NCBI GenBank assembly: GCA_030141605.1
Contig: JAQGDQ010000158.1
Coordinates: 410,437 to 474,436 of the forward strand
Length of the DNA: 64,000 nucleotides
From: Tubiluchus corallicola
Lineage: Eukaryota; Priapulida; Priapulimorpha; Priapulimorphida; Tubiluchidae
Direction: 5' to 3'
Shown here: positions 12,166 to 24,714 of the stretch, piece after piece
Numbering within the stretch: the first letter of the stretch is position 1
How the letters are laid out: each line of letters begins with the position of its first letter
Made by a program: the position numbers and the translations under genes
The notes under the pieces: generated by a model
Database searches by the model: none
What the model saw: the letters and a program-made list of their open reading frames with translations, nothing else
Told to the model about the DNA's origin: nothing

Positions 12166-12680
12166 TTACAGAGGATCGCGTTGCGTAGAATATCTGTCAC
12201 ATAAGCGATATTTGCTTCAACACTTGCATGAAACAAACGCAAGCTCCTTTCTTACGTTTGGAAAAGTACTACAGCAAGTACTTCAACTGTTTTATTAGTG
12301 TCATTTTCATTACCTGTTGAAGATTTAAATGTTCATATTATTATGATCCTAGTTATGTAGGTTATTCACCACGCTACACCTATCAACTGACATCGCAAGG
12401 ATCTGCGAGACCTATTTACCTGAATGTATTTGTGAAACTGACTTTGAACGTCATCAACCTTTTGCGTTTCTGTCTCAATCGTGAGATTAGTTGGTTGTGC
12501 ATGTGTATGTACCATAATGTGTGGATTTATGATTGTAAAATCTCAAAACAAAATGTCTTCCGCTGGATTCTTTATCACAAAGTGTATGATGTATTCTAAT
12601 GTCCAATTCTAACATTGTCTTCTATGATGTCTACATGATAATTTTCCCAGCACACTGTATTCGCAGCCTTATACTTATCT

Positions 12681-12987
12681 TTCCATTATTTTACTGGTTG
12701 ACCCAATGATGTTTCAGATCATTGGCTTTATTGATGTCTCCAGCTACTGCTGGTATTTTCCATTATTTTACTGGTTGACCCAATGATGTTTCAGATCATT
12801 GGCTTTATTGATGTCTCCAGCTACTGCAGGTATTTTCCATTATTTTACTGGTTGACCCAATGATGTTTCAGATCATTGGCTTTATTGATGTCTCCAGCTA
12901 CTGCAGGTAGTTTCCATTATTTTACTGGTTGACCCAATGATGTTTCAGAGATCATTGGCTTTATTGATGTCTCCAGCTACTGCAGGC
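12681..12987. repeat. Four-copy 77-bp tandem repeat
   Basis: Copies begin at 12681, 12758, 12835 and 12912 with TTCCATTATTTTACTGG. They are almost identical; the last has a 2-base insertion in GTTTCAGAGATC. Each copy holds the inverted pair AATGAT / ATCATT separated by seven bases. The low divergence suggests recent expansion. Confidence 0.95.
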
Positions 12988-15424
12988 AGTCAAATGCAGT
13001 ACTACCATAGACAGCTACATGTAGGTATATAATAAGTGCATTTACTGTCATGACTGACGAAGCTCTGAAAAATAAATAAAATGATAATGATTGGGTAAAA
13101 TCATCGTTAGATGAGGTTGAGTAATAACAATAGTTTAACTGGCGCTAAGTGGTAAGTATTATAATAATCACACATTTATCTTGATGTTTGTCGAAACTGG
13201 TTTTCGAGATGGGCGGTTGAGCCCGAAAGTTGCTCCCTAGGATAGAGTTATATGTGAACCTTTTACAGTTTTTAATAATAAACCTTAATAAACACATTTA
13301 TCTAATTTCTTAAACAAAGCTTAACTGAAAAACAGACTTATATCAACTGCAGCATGTTATATTCTGACAGGTCTCTTTTCAGTAATAACAGTTCCCACCA
13401 ACCAATAAAAATATTTTCAAGTTAGTTTGTTTACTGTTGCGCGATTGTTACACACTAAAAATTCAGGCAAAACTTATAATTAATTTTGGTGAACATTTGA
13501 GAATTATCGATTTTTAAAATCTGGTTTCCGAAAAATATTAATTATAGGTTTGTTGCTTCGTTATTTGTTTATCTGTTGCTCTTGTGTTTCCGCAATCGTG
13601 ACACACATTAATTTAGATATTTGTCAGAAGTCAAGTTTTGTGTTTTTGCGTTTATGAAAGGTCCAAAAAAGGAATACAGAAATCTGATTGGCCAAATAAA
13701 TTAAACGTTTTTCAGTGTTAATAGACACGATTCAAGAACGAATTTAATCAATCTGGCGAGTTATTTATCAAAATTAGAATCTGTTGTTTATACTATCATA
13801 AATTCTTTCGTAATCCTTCGCAATAATTCTGTAAAATATTGCGCTAAACTATAAACAGGTCACTACGGAATCACTGTAATACATTTACTGCTGTAATTGT
13901 TACATAATCTTATCATTACGCCCACACACTGGCAATTACATTTATGGCTTCTATAATTGATCTGTGTTTTATTACCCACTGATAGGATCAGTGTGTTTCT
14001 AGATGCATTGCTCAGTAGGCCTACAACACTAGCTCACGGTATTGTATTGAAAATCCATACTGATCCGACTGGCTATCTGTACCTAATTTATTGATACTTA
14101 GGCCGACTGGTCCCTCGAACTCGTAATATCCCTAAATTTCATTATTGCTAATCACGTTGATATTCTGCAGGCTTTTGGCACCTATGTAAATTAATTATCG
14201 CGTCATACAAATCCACTGTAATTCTGCGAGTAACAGCAGAAAAACGAGTATTAGGCCTACGAACAAACTGTCGTCATTTCGGAACCAGTAAGGAGAGATC
14301 TTGAAAGTATCTTTCATAGCAGCCGCAACAAATGAACCATGTCTTCACCTGAGTAGAAATTTCAGTTTCTCTCAATCGCACGAGTACACGTGCGTGCAGA
14401 AAACTTCGCAAGATATACAAGTTTGAATAGAGAACAATTCTTGCCTCTTTTGTTAAGTTTTTTACGCCCCGATCGTTTAGTAGTATTGCAGATTCCCGAA
14501 TTACTTTATGGCGTCACGTAACTTTATTGATTATCACTTCTGAGGCGTCTGTTATTCGTTACCTAAGTTAACGACAGTCTCTAAATAGAACCTTAGACAT
14601 GTCTTCTTTCATACCTTCTGATAATGTTCATGTTTCGTCACTGATTTCAAACGCCTACCACCCATGTTGTTGAACTATACAGATAATATTATTATTTCAT
14701 ACAGTAACGCATTTTCACGCCTGTAGTGCTGTTTATAGTGTCTAATATGGGGCTTTTATGCTGAATAATGTACAAGCAGAATTATCGCTGTAAAAGCGCT
14801 CTGTAAACAAGTTGGCAAATGTTGGTTCACGTTTGCTAGTGGTTTAAAAGCGAATATCGACTAATAAAGTAATGTAATGTCACAGAGTAAATTGATGCAG
14901 CTGATACTTGAGTGTAATACAGCTCAGCTTCAAGGTCTGGAATACATTAGTCGCAATTTTCTTGTTCATCGTTTTTACCTTGCAGTGAAATAGTTGCCCA
15001 AAAATTATGAGCAGGTGCGTTTGTGCATGCAAGATAAAATGACTATTGCCTAGTCATAAAAATTCGATGTGCGTTGACTGATGCACAGAGCCTTAAATTA
15101 TGGTAAGCTTAACATTAAAAAAACAAAACGGTATCCAATCTATAGTAGTGGGGCAGATGACTGAAAAATTGTACAAAAATGATAAAAGCGTGAAATTTCC
15201 TACAGTATACCTTCTAACCAAATGAATCATTTTCAGATGGGGAACCACCGTGGGGGTCGCTTCTGGTGACCTTGAGTGACCTGCGACTTTAAAGTCACAG
15301 TCACGCATTACTAGGGAGCAAGCGCCTCTATTATAACTATAATCATTCATATTATCTTAGAAACATAATGGAAAACACCTACCTAAACATCTTTAAACTG
15401 TGCTTTCGAGATGACATTATCTCG
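12988..15424. other. Non-coding stretch
   Basis: AT-rich with short frames only. No protein family, RNA gene or clear mobile-element end recognised. Confidence 0.4.
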
Positions 15425-15470
15425 GGGTCAAGGTCAAGATAAGGCAAAGGTCAAGACAAGGTCAAGGTCA
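15425..15470 (+). promoter_or_regulatory. Cluster of AGGTCA nuclear-receptor half-sites
   Basis: Five direct half-sites lie within 46 bases: GGGTCA at 15425, then AGGTCA at 15431, 15448, 15459 and 15465. The pair at 15448 and 15459 is spaced by five bases (DR5, the classical retinoic-acid receptor arrangement). Two sites are extended as TCAAGGTCA, the monomer site of FTZ-F1/SF-1 and ERR-type receptors. Binding is an inference; AAGGTCA runs can also arise as a simple repeat. Confidence 0.35.
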
Positions 15471-16744
15471 TATAGATATTCAATTAGTTTACCATTTTAG
15501 GAAAAAAATATATGCGCTTTTTCGTATTACTTTCTCTGGTGTTTATTTACTGAATTTCATGAATTATAACTCACGTTCACTAGCTGGTCTCACTTATACT
15601 CTATATCCAAGATAGACAGACAGAAAAACAAAAAGACAGACAAACAAAACAAGACAGACAAACGGACAAGGAAAGATAATTTTGCAATTTTTAATTATAA
15701 ACACGCCTGAGCGTTTAAATTAATTTCTAGCGCCCTCTTTTGGTGCTAATTCTATTATATAAAGTCCCACTTTTCCTTGATTATAATTTAAAGATTCAAG
15801 ATCAAGTAATTCAAATGCCTCGGCGTTAAGATTTTTGTAATTACGTAGGTAGCATTATAGCTATAATAAGCACGTTGCGCACGCAACAATGTGACACTGT
15901 AACACTCCGTTTTGTACAGGATCGCCCAAAAAAAAACATCCTCTATAAGTAGCTCCTAGTCCTTTATCCTGGTAGGGGCATCTGTAAGAGACCTACATTA
16001 TCTTGTAGCCTGGCGCAGCTTTTCAAAGAGCTGTACGTTTCCCTCCAAAACCTTCACCAAGCGTCGATTAGTGAACCGGCGTTACGAAAAAACGATCGCT
16101 ATAAGATTCTAGAAATGGCGGATGAAAATCATCAAAAACTGGCCGTTTTTTACCCTTGCCGGATCAGTGTGCAGGAAAACGTCTTAGAGGATCTCGAAGA
16201 TTTCAACACCTGAAGAGTACCGGTATTGCTGTTTGCCGGAAGGCGATTTTCGACACATTTGATGATCAGAACTTAATGTGGTGTCAAACAGATATTTAGC
16301 ATTTAGAACGGTATTTTATTATTTTATTTGTAGTTTTACTTTTGTAATTCAAGAAACATTTCTTGAATTAGTCAAATTCGAAACACTTAGATTTGCACTT
16401 ACGCTATGGCAGTATTATATGTAATTATTTTGCTGTTGTTGTTTCAGCCTGATCATTGCTGCAATATCGTAAATAAACCACTTTGATTCAGCAGAAACTT
16501 CTTTAGTTATTTACGTCTTAACGGCGCTTGATAGAAGTTTTGAGGGGAAACTTATAGCTCTTTGAAAAGAGGAGAAATTGAGTCATATTGTGAAAGAGGA
16601 GAAATTGAGTCATATTGTGAATAGGTCCCAATGAAACTACAATTATCCCCGCGTACATATCGAGCAGTCGTGCTAACCTGATTTTGTGATATAGTTATGG
16701 TCTAATGAGATTTCAAATAACATAACAAATAAACTTTTTATTAT
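15471..16744. other. Non-coding stretch with a short tandem duplication
   Basis: Near 16568-16621 a 27-base unit (beginning AAAGAGGAGAAATTGAG) is directly duplicated. Otherwise nothing recognised. Confidence 0.5.
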
Positions 16745-17162
16745 GATGCCTTAGTCATTTTGCGGTGACGAGTCGCGTACGTCGATTGTAATCGGAAACA
16801 AAATTACCAATGATCACCAATGCGCAAACATTCCTCGTTCTGTCAATGACGCAGTTATAATGCGTTTTACGTTGGAGTCTGTTAACGCTGCGCACGCGCA
16901 TCATCAGCATCTACGGTGCGGTGTTTCTTATTACTTTGCTCATGAAAGGTACTTCGCTCCGTGAAAAAAACTGCACTGCGCAACACGTACGCGAAAAAAC
17001 CGTTGTACCAGTACTAAAAATTTGTCGAATTTTGTTCGCCTGTGTAACTCTGTAACCGGAAACATTTTGTGAAAGATAAATTTTCGTTTAGCTTTAATTC
17101 TAAATTGTGAATAATTGTTTATAGATCGTGTAGAGATTGCGAACAAGAAACCAGGTGAAAAA
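16745..17162 (+). promoter_or_regulatory. CpG-richer candidate promoter and leader exon
   Basis: Visibly richer in CpG than the surrounding DNA, with CTGCGCACGCGCATC near 16890, an NRF1-like palindrome. On the plus strand it ends in a good splice donor (AAAAA followed by GTAAGTAT at 17163). It could be the promoter and non-coding first exon of the plus-strand neuropeptide gene, whose coding exon at 36776 starts with a splice acceptor. That would mean a first intron near 20 kb. This is inference; a distant minus-strand promoter for the tetraspanin gene is another option. Confidence 0.3.
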
Positions 17163-17172
17163 GTAAGTATGG

Positions 17173-17792
17173 CGAAAACTCAGTGTTCTTTAATAAATGT
17201 TATTTTAATTTACCGAGTTGATGCATTGTGTTTTCGAAAACTCAGTATTCTCCAATAAATGTTATTTTAATTTACTGAGTTGATGCATTGTGTTTTCGAA
17301 AACTCAATATTCTCCAATAAATGTTATTTTAATTTACTGAGTTGATGCATTGTGTTTTCGAAAACTCAATATTCTCCAGTAAATGTTATTTTAATTTACT
17401 GAGTAGATGCATTGTGTTTTCGAAAACTCAATATTCTTTAATAAATGTTATTTTAATTTACTGAGTTGATGCATTGTGTTTTCGAAAACTCGATATTCTC
17501 CAATAAATGTTTATTTTAATTTACTGAGTTGATGCATTGTGTTTTCGAAAACTCAATATTCTCCAATAAATGTTATTTTAATTTACTGACTTGATGCATT
17601 GTGTTTTCGAAAACTCAATATTCTTTAATAAATGTTATTTTAATTTACTGAGTAGATGCATTGAGTTTTCGAAAACTCAATATTCTTTAATAAATGTTAT
17701 TTTAATTTACCGAGTTGATGCATTGTGTTTTCGAAAAGTCAATATTCTTTAATAACTGTTATTTTATTTTACCGAGTTGATGCATTGTGTTT
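17173..17792. repeat. 62-bp tandem array, about ten copies
   Basis: Each copy begins CGAAAACTCAATATTC and ends TGCATTGTGTTTT, so every junction forms the palindrome TTTTCGAAAA. The period is 62 bases, with one single-base insertion near 17510. Copies differ by a few substitutions (for example TCTCCAATAAA against TCTTTAATAAA). It starts about ten bases after the GTAAGT donor of the candidate leader exon. Confidence 0.95.
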
Positions 17793-18032
17793 TATATCTC
17801 TTCGTGGTTAATGTAAATTACAGTTTAAAAAATACAAATGTCCGTCTTGTACAAAAGATGGAGTGGCACGTAATTTTTATCTCGTGCCAGAAAAAAATCA
17901 TTAATTACCAAAAACGCATGACATATAAACACTTGCTGCCTATCTCTAGCTACGCAAAATCATGTTGTTGCTTATGTGCTGCTCCTGAGTGGTCACACTC
18001 TGAGTTCTGTTAGTAAATGAAATTAAGTAACG

Positions 18033-18115
18033 TCAGGCCTGGTTAGTAAATGAATGGGTGACCAGCGAGAAAGTAGCTTCCGTATAATTTCATCAACTAT
18101 ACGGCTCCAGCTACT
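18033..18115 (+). ncRNA. 5S-rRNA-like fragment followed by a hairpin
   Basis: CAGGCCTGGTTAGTAAATG followed by AATGGGTGACC matches the 3' internal-control region of 5S rRNA (GCCTGGTTAG...GGATGGGTGACC) with a few changes. It is followed by GTAGCT-TCCGTATA and, after a short loop, TATACGG-CTCCAGCTAC, an imperfect inverted pair. Too short for a 5S gene; probably a relic of a 5S-derived SINE. Confidence 0.4.
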
Positions 18116-20181
18116 TCATTTATTGAGGGAGGGTGGGCATACATCCAAGACACCCCTGCCAGTTTTGTCTCAATTTAAGGAATAAAAAGTTAAATAGGCT
18201 AGAGTGCTAGATCTTGCCTAGCCTTTGCTACGGAACTGGTCCTGTCGTTGAGTATTGTATTCTAGTTACGTGTAGAAATATGTAGGCGTTTACAAAAAGT
18301 TGTCAGTAGTGCCAGAACTAGAACTAGATATGTCATTACCATAAACAGTTTCTGTTTTCGCGAAAACCTTTCATTTCTTGTGGTTTTTCTCGCACACGAC
18401 GTCAAATTACCATTTTCTTGCTTCGTGTTTTTTCAGCAGTCCGTGTGCATTGGCCTTAAATTTATCCGGCAACATGACTAAAATACGCGATAGTAATGGC
18501 GTCTCATGTGTTCAGCAGAAATGACAAAATTGGCGATAATGTGACATAACTCACAGTGAAAATAGGAAGCTGAAAAACTGCACTCAAAATCAAAATTGAA
18601 CATATGACATCCTACATTCAAACTTGGAAAACTGCCGTGACGCCTATACGCTTACAATGGGATGAAATTCCATGTTTCATTTTTCTGATCATCATTGTTA
18701 ACTTTAGCTAACTCGTCCATGTTTGCTTTCTTTGTTTCAATAATGTCATTTGTCTCTGTAATTTTTTTTGTCTTAAACACCACAGCATAGTTTACACAAA
18801 AGAGCCTGTAAACCAAATATTCACTTTTATCGAGTCTTTCATTGACTGTGTGTCGCGGCACGAGAGAAATGACAACTTCAGCCTCATTTGTTTATAAAAT
18901 ATTAAATAACTCTTTGGGCTGTAAAGTTTGATTAAACATTTTTGTCTTGAATAGGGATTAGAATTTCGTTTGTCCTGGTTAGGTTATAACTCAATGTATT
19001 GTTAAAACACATGTCGCACGAGTCTCCTTTTCAATTAACAAAATTTTGAACCCATAAGCAAACAAACGTATAATACAAGAGGCAGTTATAATACTTATTA
19101 CAAACTGGAGGCTTGAATAAAAAAGTACGCAGACGCTGTCAGTGTTATTTTGCCATAGATATTACTGCTAACAAGATTGGTGTTACGAATACCTCTAAGC
19201 TGCACCTGGCATCCGCTTATGATCATAAATATCCTTGCACACAACAAGTTTAGCAATTGTGGAGCTGGTGAAAATATGCACAATGGAGATCTATATGACA
19301 CTTTGTTATAATTTTTTATTTTGTCTTATTTTGACATCATCAACACAACGATATATATATATATGTGTATAAAACAAGTTTCAGCAACGCGTGTCACAAG
19401 ATGGATAATATAAAATGCAATGATACTTCAATAATTATATGTAACTATGTTATGATATGTTATAAATCGCTATTGCATTATAGTTGGGAAGCATAGCTTG
19501 TGAAACAATAGTGCAATGAGGAAGCATGTAGAAGGATGCGCGAAGATAAAAATGATGGAAATTGCAAGATAATGGGAATTAGCAGGGTTATTTTGTGCAT
19601 GAAAATGAACACGAGATTGTGGTTTGGGACATCCGTAAATTTGCACTAGCTAGAACAGCACACTCTGGGCCAGTCTGCCGTGTAATGAGGAAATTACACA
19701 TTTGAACGTGCCTATATGCCCAAAGTCTCGCAACATTTTTGCACACTGGACTACCTGATACTTGTCAAATCGTGTATTGTAACATTTTTGATTATGATTT
19801 GATTATGTTCTGAAAAAAGATGGTTAAGATTTATAGCGAGTTTATAGTGAGCGCATAACTTTTTATTTGATCAAGATATCAATTCTCATTTGTTTGCCAG
19901 TTAGAAAGAAATGTGCGTTTGGAAAAACCGTTAAAGATACGAATAAGTTTACGTTGAAGAGCACGAAAGTTCGATGGATAAGTAAGTCCCCTTGAAATGG
20001 AAGCATAATAATCAAGTAAACGACTGAACTAATAATTTTTAACGACATAGACCACGGACAATATCTAATGTAACATATTTCCAATGTGGTCCCGGTTATT
20101 ACTGTCCGTTATGTTACTTTGAAAAATCTGCATGCCTAATTGGTCGAAGAAAGAGCAGCATGACTTTTAAGTCTTTGTTAT
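18116..20181. other. Non-coding stretch
   Basis: Includes a short TA dinucleotide tract near 19351-19362. No gene recognised. Confidence 0.4.
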
Positions 20182-20252
20182 GACTCGACAGGGAGTTGAA
20201 CCCGAGACCTCCCGGATGGACAGCAAGTACGCTACCATTGAACTACTTTAAT
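20182..20252 (-). tRNA. tRNA-like relic (SINE head or tRNA pseudogene)
   Basis: On the minus strand an A-box-like TAGTTCAATGG is followed at tRNA-like distance by a B-box-like CGGGTTCAACTCC. A possible anticodon-loop position reads TCC (glycine-like). The presumptive acceptor strands do not pair, so it is not a functional tRNA gene. A tRNA-derived SINE head is the likeliest origin. Confidence 0.45.
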
Positions 20253-20664
20253 TTTAGTAACATAATTTTTTAAAAGCAACCTATCCGTAAGTGTGCGTTA
20301 AATAAATAACTTTAAATAATAAATATTTGTCACTTTTTTATATTTCGCATGCAGCTGTACTGAAAGATTGCCACGCAGTCCTATCAACCCTACGTAATTA
20401 AGTAGGTTATGTACTTTACATAATCTATTGCAAGTCATCAACCATTGAGTTAATGTGTATCCTGTTCAAATATCATGCACAGAAAAGAGGATGACTTCCC
20501 TCTGTTTACCATCCGTATAGGTTAATATAACAAGTAATCACAGGTATAGAAATAGACGCTGTATTTCCAAAGGAATCAGTTATACATGTATATAGTTTAC
20601 AGAAACGAAATTGTGAATTGTATGTGGACTCGCGTGCATTATTTTCTCACTTGTTAACGATGAT

Positions 20665-20994
20665 GAGTGGCGTAGCTAATAGCGGAGCAAGAGGAACAAA
20701 GGCTCCCACGAACACATTTTCAAAGAGCAGGCGCTTTTCAACATTTTTTATCTCTTTAGTCCACTTGAGCGATAAAAGTCGAATCTTTTTATTTTTTAAT
20801 CGCATGGCCTTAGAAAAATTTTCTGGAGTCTGAACTTTATTTATCTATTTCCTTTAAAACTGTATCTTCTTCATATTTTGATTTTAGACGCAAAATTAAA
20901 ACCTATAATAAATGCGTTCAAAATTGTTTGGTATATGTCACGGTGCCTTTTAAGTGCTTTCTCCCCCTAACTTTAGGACCTGGATACGCCCCTG
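20665..20994. mobile_element. hAT-type MITE relic
   Basis: The left edge reads GAGTGGCGTAGC and the right edge read inward is CAGGGGCGTATCCAG, the CAGGGGCGTA-type end seen in short hAT derivatives. The adjoining 8-mers (ACGATGAT and TCGACGAC) match at 5 of 8 positions, compatible with a decayed target duplication. The interior is non-coding. Confidence 0.4.
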
Positions 20995-21515
20995 TCGACG
21001 ACGTTTCTTCGCATATGGAGAAAAGTTCGACACAATATTTGTGTGTGGGCGAATAAATGTGTTGCTACCCTTATATTAATTTGGAAGAAGAACGAACATA
21101 GACGCTAAGAGTAGTGATTGAGTTCATTTTTATTTCATTGTCACATGCCGATGTGCATTAAATGTGCCATTAAAATGTATTGAAACACATAATACTTTGA
21201 ACAAAATTTTAAACTATTTCTGAATACTGTCGGTGGGTTTTGACTAACGATATCTCGCAATAGTACGTTAAATACGACACACAGTATTTTCAAGATAACA
21301 TACATTTTATTTTACATTTATTTCACAGATTTTAAAGTACATAGCTCTAATAAATATTAATTTTTTCTGTTCCCCGATTCTTCCCATACAAAGTAAGTAC
21401 AGATGCACAAAAATTTACATTAAAAACGCCTACACAAAAGGTAAATTAATTGGTAGAATAGCAATAAATGAGTTTTTGTAAGGAATGTTCGTGAGCATGC
21501 GCGGCAGTGTCACGG
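20995..21515. other. Non-coding stretch
   Basis: AT-rich; nothing recognised. Confidence 0.4.
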
Positions 21516-21582
21516 GCATTGTTTCTAGCCGACAAGTATCGCATTGTTTCTAGCCGACAAATATCGCATTGTTTCTAGCCGA
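21516..21582. repeat. 25-bp tandem repeat, 2.7 copies
   Basis: The unit begins GCATTGTTTCTAGCCGACAA and repeats at 21516, 21541 and 21566, the last copy partial. The copies differ at one position. Confidence 0.9.
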
Positions 21583-21911
21583 ATGACATCTGTCGTCGAA
21601 AATCACCTATTTGCTTGCTGTCGCTGAATGTGAAAACCCACCCTCTTTCCTGATTCCACCCACTACCAAAGTAGGAATGTAATTTTTGTGTGAACTTTAG
21701 ATTTGCGTACTTTTAACAATGCAGAGTTTTTTACTTTCTGGCTCAATATCTGACTTTATAATAGTGATCCATCTGCCTTTTCTGTAGTTTATATTCAGAA
21801 TTAGTATTTAGGCAATGTGACATAGGCAATTCCTATATCTCGTAACAGTAGATTAAATACGACATGGAACATGTTCAGGGAAGACTTTATAATATGCTCC
21901 AGCATATATTT

Positions 21912-22910
21912 TACTGGAATGTAGGTAAAAACGGCACAGGTAAAACGGCGTAGGAAAAAATAGCACCGTCAAAATGGCACAAATGGAAAAGTAGATAAAA
22001 ATGCCACAGGAAAAAATGGCACAAATACAAAAGTAGGTAAAAATGCCACAGGAAAAAATGGCACACTTAGTAAAATATGTATTAAATATTTTAATTATTT
22101 TGTCTCTGCCAAGAAAGTTATTTTGTCTCTGCTTCAACACGGTTTGCTTGGCTATTTTTGTCTGTGATGGCACTAAGCCTATTACGCAAAATTAATCTAT
22201 TTAACAGATTTTCCTAAAACCTTGTGAAGAAAAGCCGGTATTATGCGCCAAAATGGGAATCTTTTCGCCGGTTCTTTTTTCGCAAAACTTGACCGAATAC
22301 TACATACAAAAAAGAAACATTCTTGAAGTACTTCGTGGAGGTTTCAGAGGGCGTGTTTAGTACTTCTTTTTGTTATCTCCACCTGGACGAACAACTACGA
22401 GTTAGTTCCAGTTCCATTTAGAGAAATTCTCGCTTGTAAAACTGTGTAACGCTGTCTATAACCGTTGCTTATTAATGTGTATAGCCGTGTAAGGTGACTT
22501 AGTATGTAAATATTTGTCCGTCTACTACCATCGCCAAAATTAATGGTTAAAAAGGTAGCTAAACGCTATGTGGAACAGTCGTGCATTATTGATTATAAAT
22601 CAATTTCATGAACAAATATTTTGTGAGTCTTTTGCTAGTCTATATAATACCAACACAGGTACATTTTTGTATGTTTGCTTGTTTATCTTTGTGTTAAATT
22701 TCTTGATTCAAAAGCATCAGACGAATAAGTTTAGGATTGTTCGGCTTTTGCAGAGATCTGCTTCCTAATGAACACATTCTAGTTTTATTATAGAAATTAA
22801 CTACATAAAAATAACACATGTGCCATTTTCCCACTTTTCCCGCTTTTTCCCACTTCTCCATTTCTGGCATTTTTTCCTGCGCCACTTTTACCGCGCACCA
22901 TTTAGAAAAG
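21912..22910. mobile_element. Possible foldback element with imperfect inverted ends
   Basis: At 21912-22075 the plus strand repeats GTAAAAATGCCACAGG and AAAAAATGGCACAAAT. At 22815-22910 the complementary strand carries the same theme (GGTAAAAGTGGCGCAGG, AAAAAATGCCAGAAATGG). The two blocks face each other over about 740 bases. No target duplication or coding core was found. The blocks may equally be two insertions of one short repeat. Confidence 0.35.
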
Positions 22911-24714
22911 GCCGCTAGGTTAAAAATTTCGTAGTTTAAAGTGAAAGAAGCGCTGAATAGTTCCAAGTTCCTAAAATACATTTTCTTTATTAACCAAAAA
23001 GCTCGTGAATAAAAAGAGATAGATATTTATACGCAGAACACTGTTCTTACTTGTGTTTTAACTGCTATAAAAAGAGAAACAATTAATTGTAATGCTAACA
23101 AATATATTTTACATATTTACATACACAGACAAGATTAACAACAGTTCAAACAAATAAACACGCAAACAATATTAATCAGTGTAATCATCCATGTAAACAA
23201 ATCAAATAATCTATAAATAAGCCGCTTATAGAACGGGGGTAATGTATATGCTCGCTAAACATTACTAATGAGTGAGGACGAGAAACAGACTTTTATAACA
23301 TCTGAAATTCATATGTTATATGCCTAAAAATAAGTAAATTACAGAAGTAAGATCACGTACGCCATAAACATTATGATTACCAGGTTAGAGCGGCCACCAT
23401 CACCCATCCAGAACGCATTAGTTTTTCATAGGCCACGCTATCATATCAAAACCAGAGCGCTATATAATATAGTCTGCTGCTCCAGAAGAAAGACAAATAT
23501 TTCCGGCACAGAGCATAGCGGCCAAGGAATGACGCAGATTTGAGAAAATTGCCAATATATTGCACCTAAAGCATGCGCATAGAACTTCTAATGACACATA
23601 ATACTCATCAAAAGCTGGTAAATAAAAAATTATTTAAACAAAAACCGCACCCAATCTTAAACTGTAGGTAAAAACAATCTACTCTTTAAAATATTGACAG
23701 GAAACATAGCATTTTCTAAAGAGTAACTTACGTGAAACAGTTATTACCACACAAACGTAATTTTGCATTCGCACCACTAGTTCTTCGCTGTTACATGCAT
23801 TTTGCCATTCTCTAGTTAGACGGGCACAAACGCCTGCATTTCGGAAAGCGTTGCACAAAAACAGGTGTTGTACCTCTCAGTTCAGATGTGTTAGTTTGTA
23901 GCGAACTGCACGCGTTCGACAGCTTTGAAATTTTAATTTTTGTCTTAAAACTTGCCGAATTTTTTAGTGATTTTCACAACGTTCAATGCTTTTTACAACA
24001 CACTGAATATCTTACAGCAACACTGTACTTCAATTTTCGCTTTCGTTAACACGTGCAACATGCTCGAGGAATTTTTTCCTGTTGAAAATTGTTAGTTTGT
24101 GATGCCATCACTAGTTGGGATCGCCCGTGGTTAATCAAAATTTTAATCTATTAGTTAATTATCAGATTTGCAGTATTAATTGTGTCAAATTGTATGCTTT
24201 TTATCGTATAATGGGGTAGCATATGAAAAATCATTCTCCCTTCCTTTAAGGTCTATTGAACGTCGATTACTAACTTGTGACCTGAGGCAGCTGAGAATGT
24301 AAACAAAGTTTCTTACGCAATACTGAAAGTACTTACTTGAAATCATATATAATAACTACATTAATATAATAAAAGCTACTAAAGCACGGCATTAATCGTC
24401 AATGTTTATTCACAATAATAGCGAACTAAGATTTTCACGCCGGTATCTTTCTGTTTCTCTGCAACATAATGCGAAGCGGTGCTGACAAGCCACTGGTATA
24501 GCACTGCCTAGTTTTTGCTGCATTACTGTTGTGTTTCTCTATCTTGAGGCCAGTCTTCTCTTATTTCAGGCCTGCCCAATGTCTACAACGTGAACGTAAT
24601 AATCGTATGATGATAATGAACATGAATTTGAATTTATCTACATTTTATTTGCATCAATTATTGGCTTAAGTTTGTCTGATCAAATTATACAATTCATGAA
24701 CATTAGGCCTATGG
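22911..24714. other. Non-coding stretch
   Basis: AT-rich; no coding exon, RNA gene or mobile-element end recognised. Confidence 0.4.

Noticed and set aside
23461-23520. Minus-strand KYLSFFW-like segment as the missing tetraspanin TM1 exon
   Set aside because: The phase and flanking splice sites do not fit, the match is short, and it lies 17 kb upstream; treated as chance.
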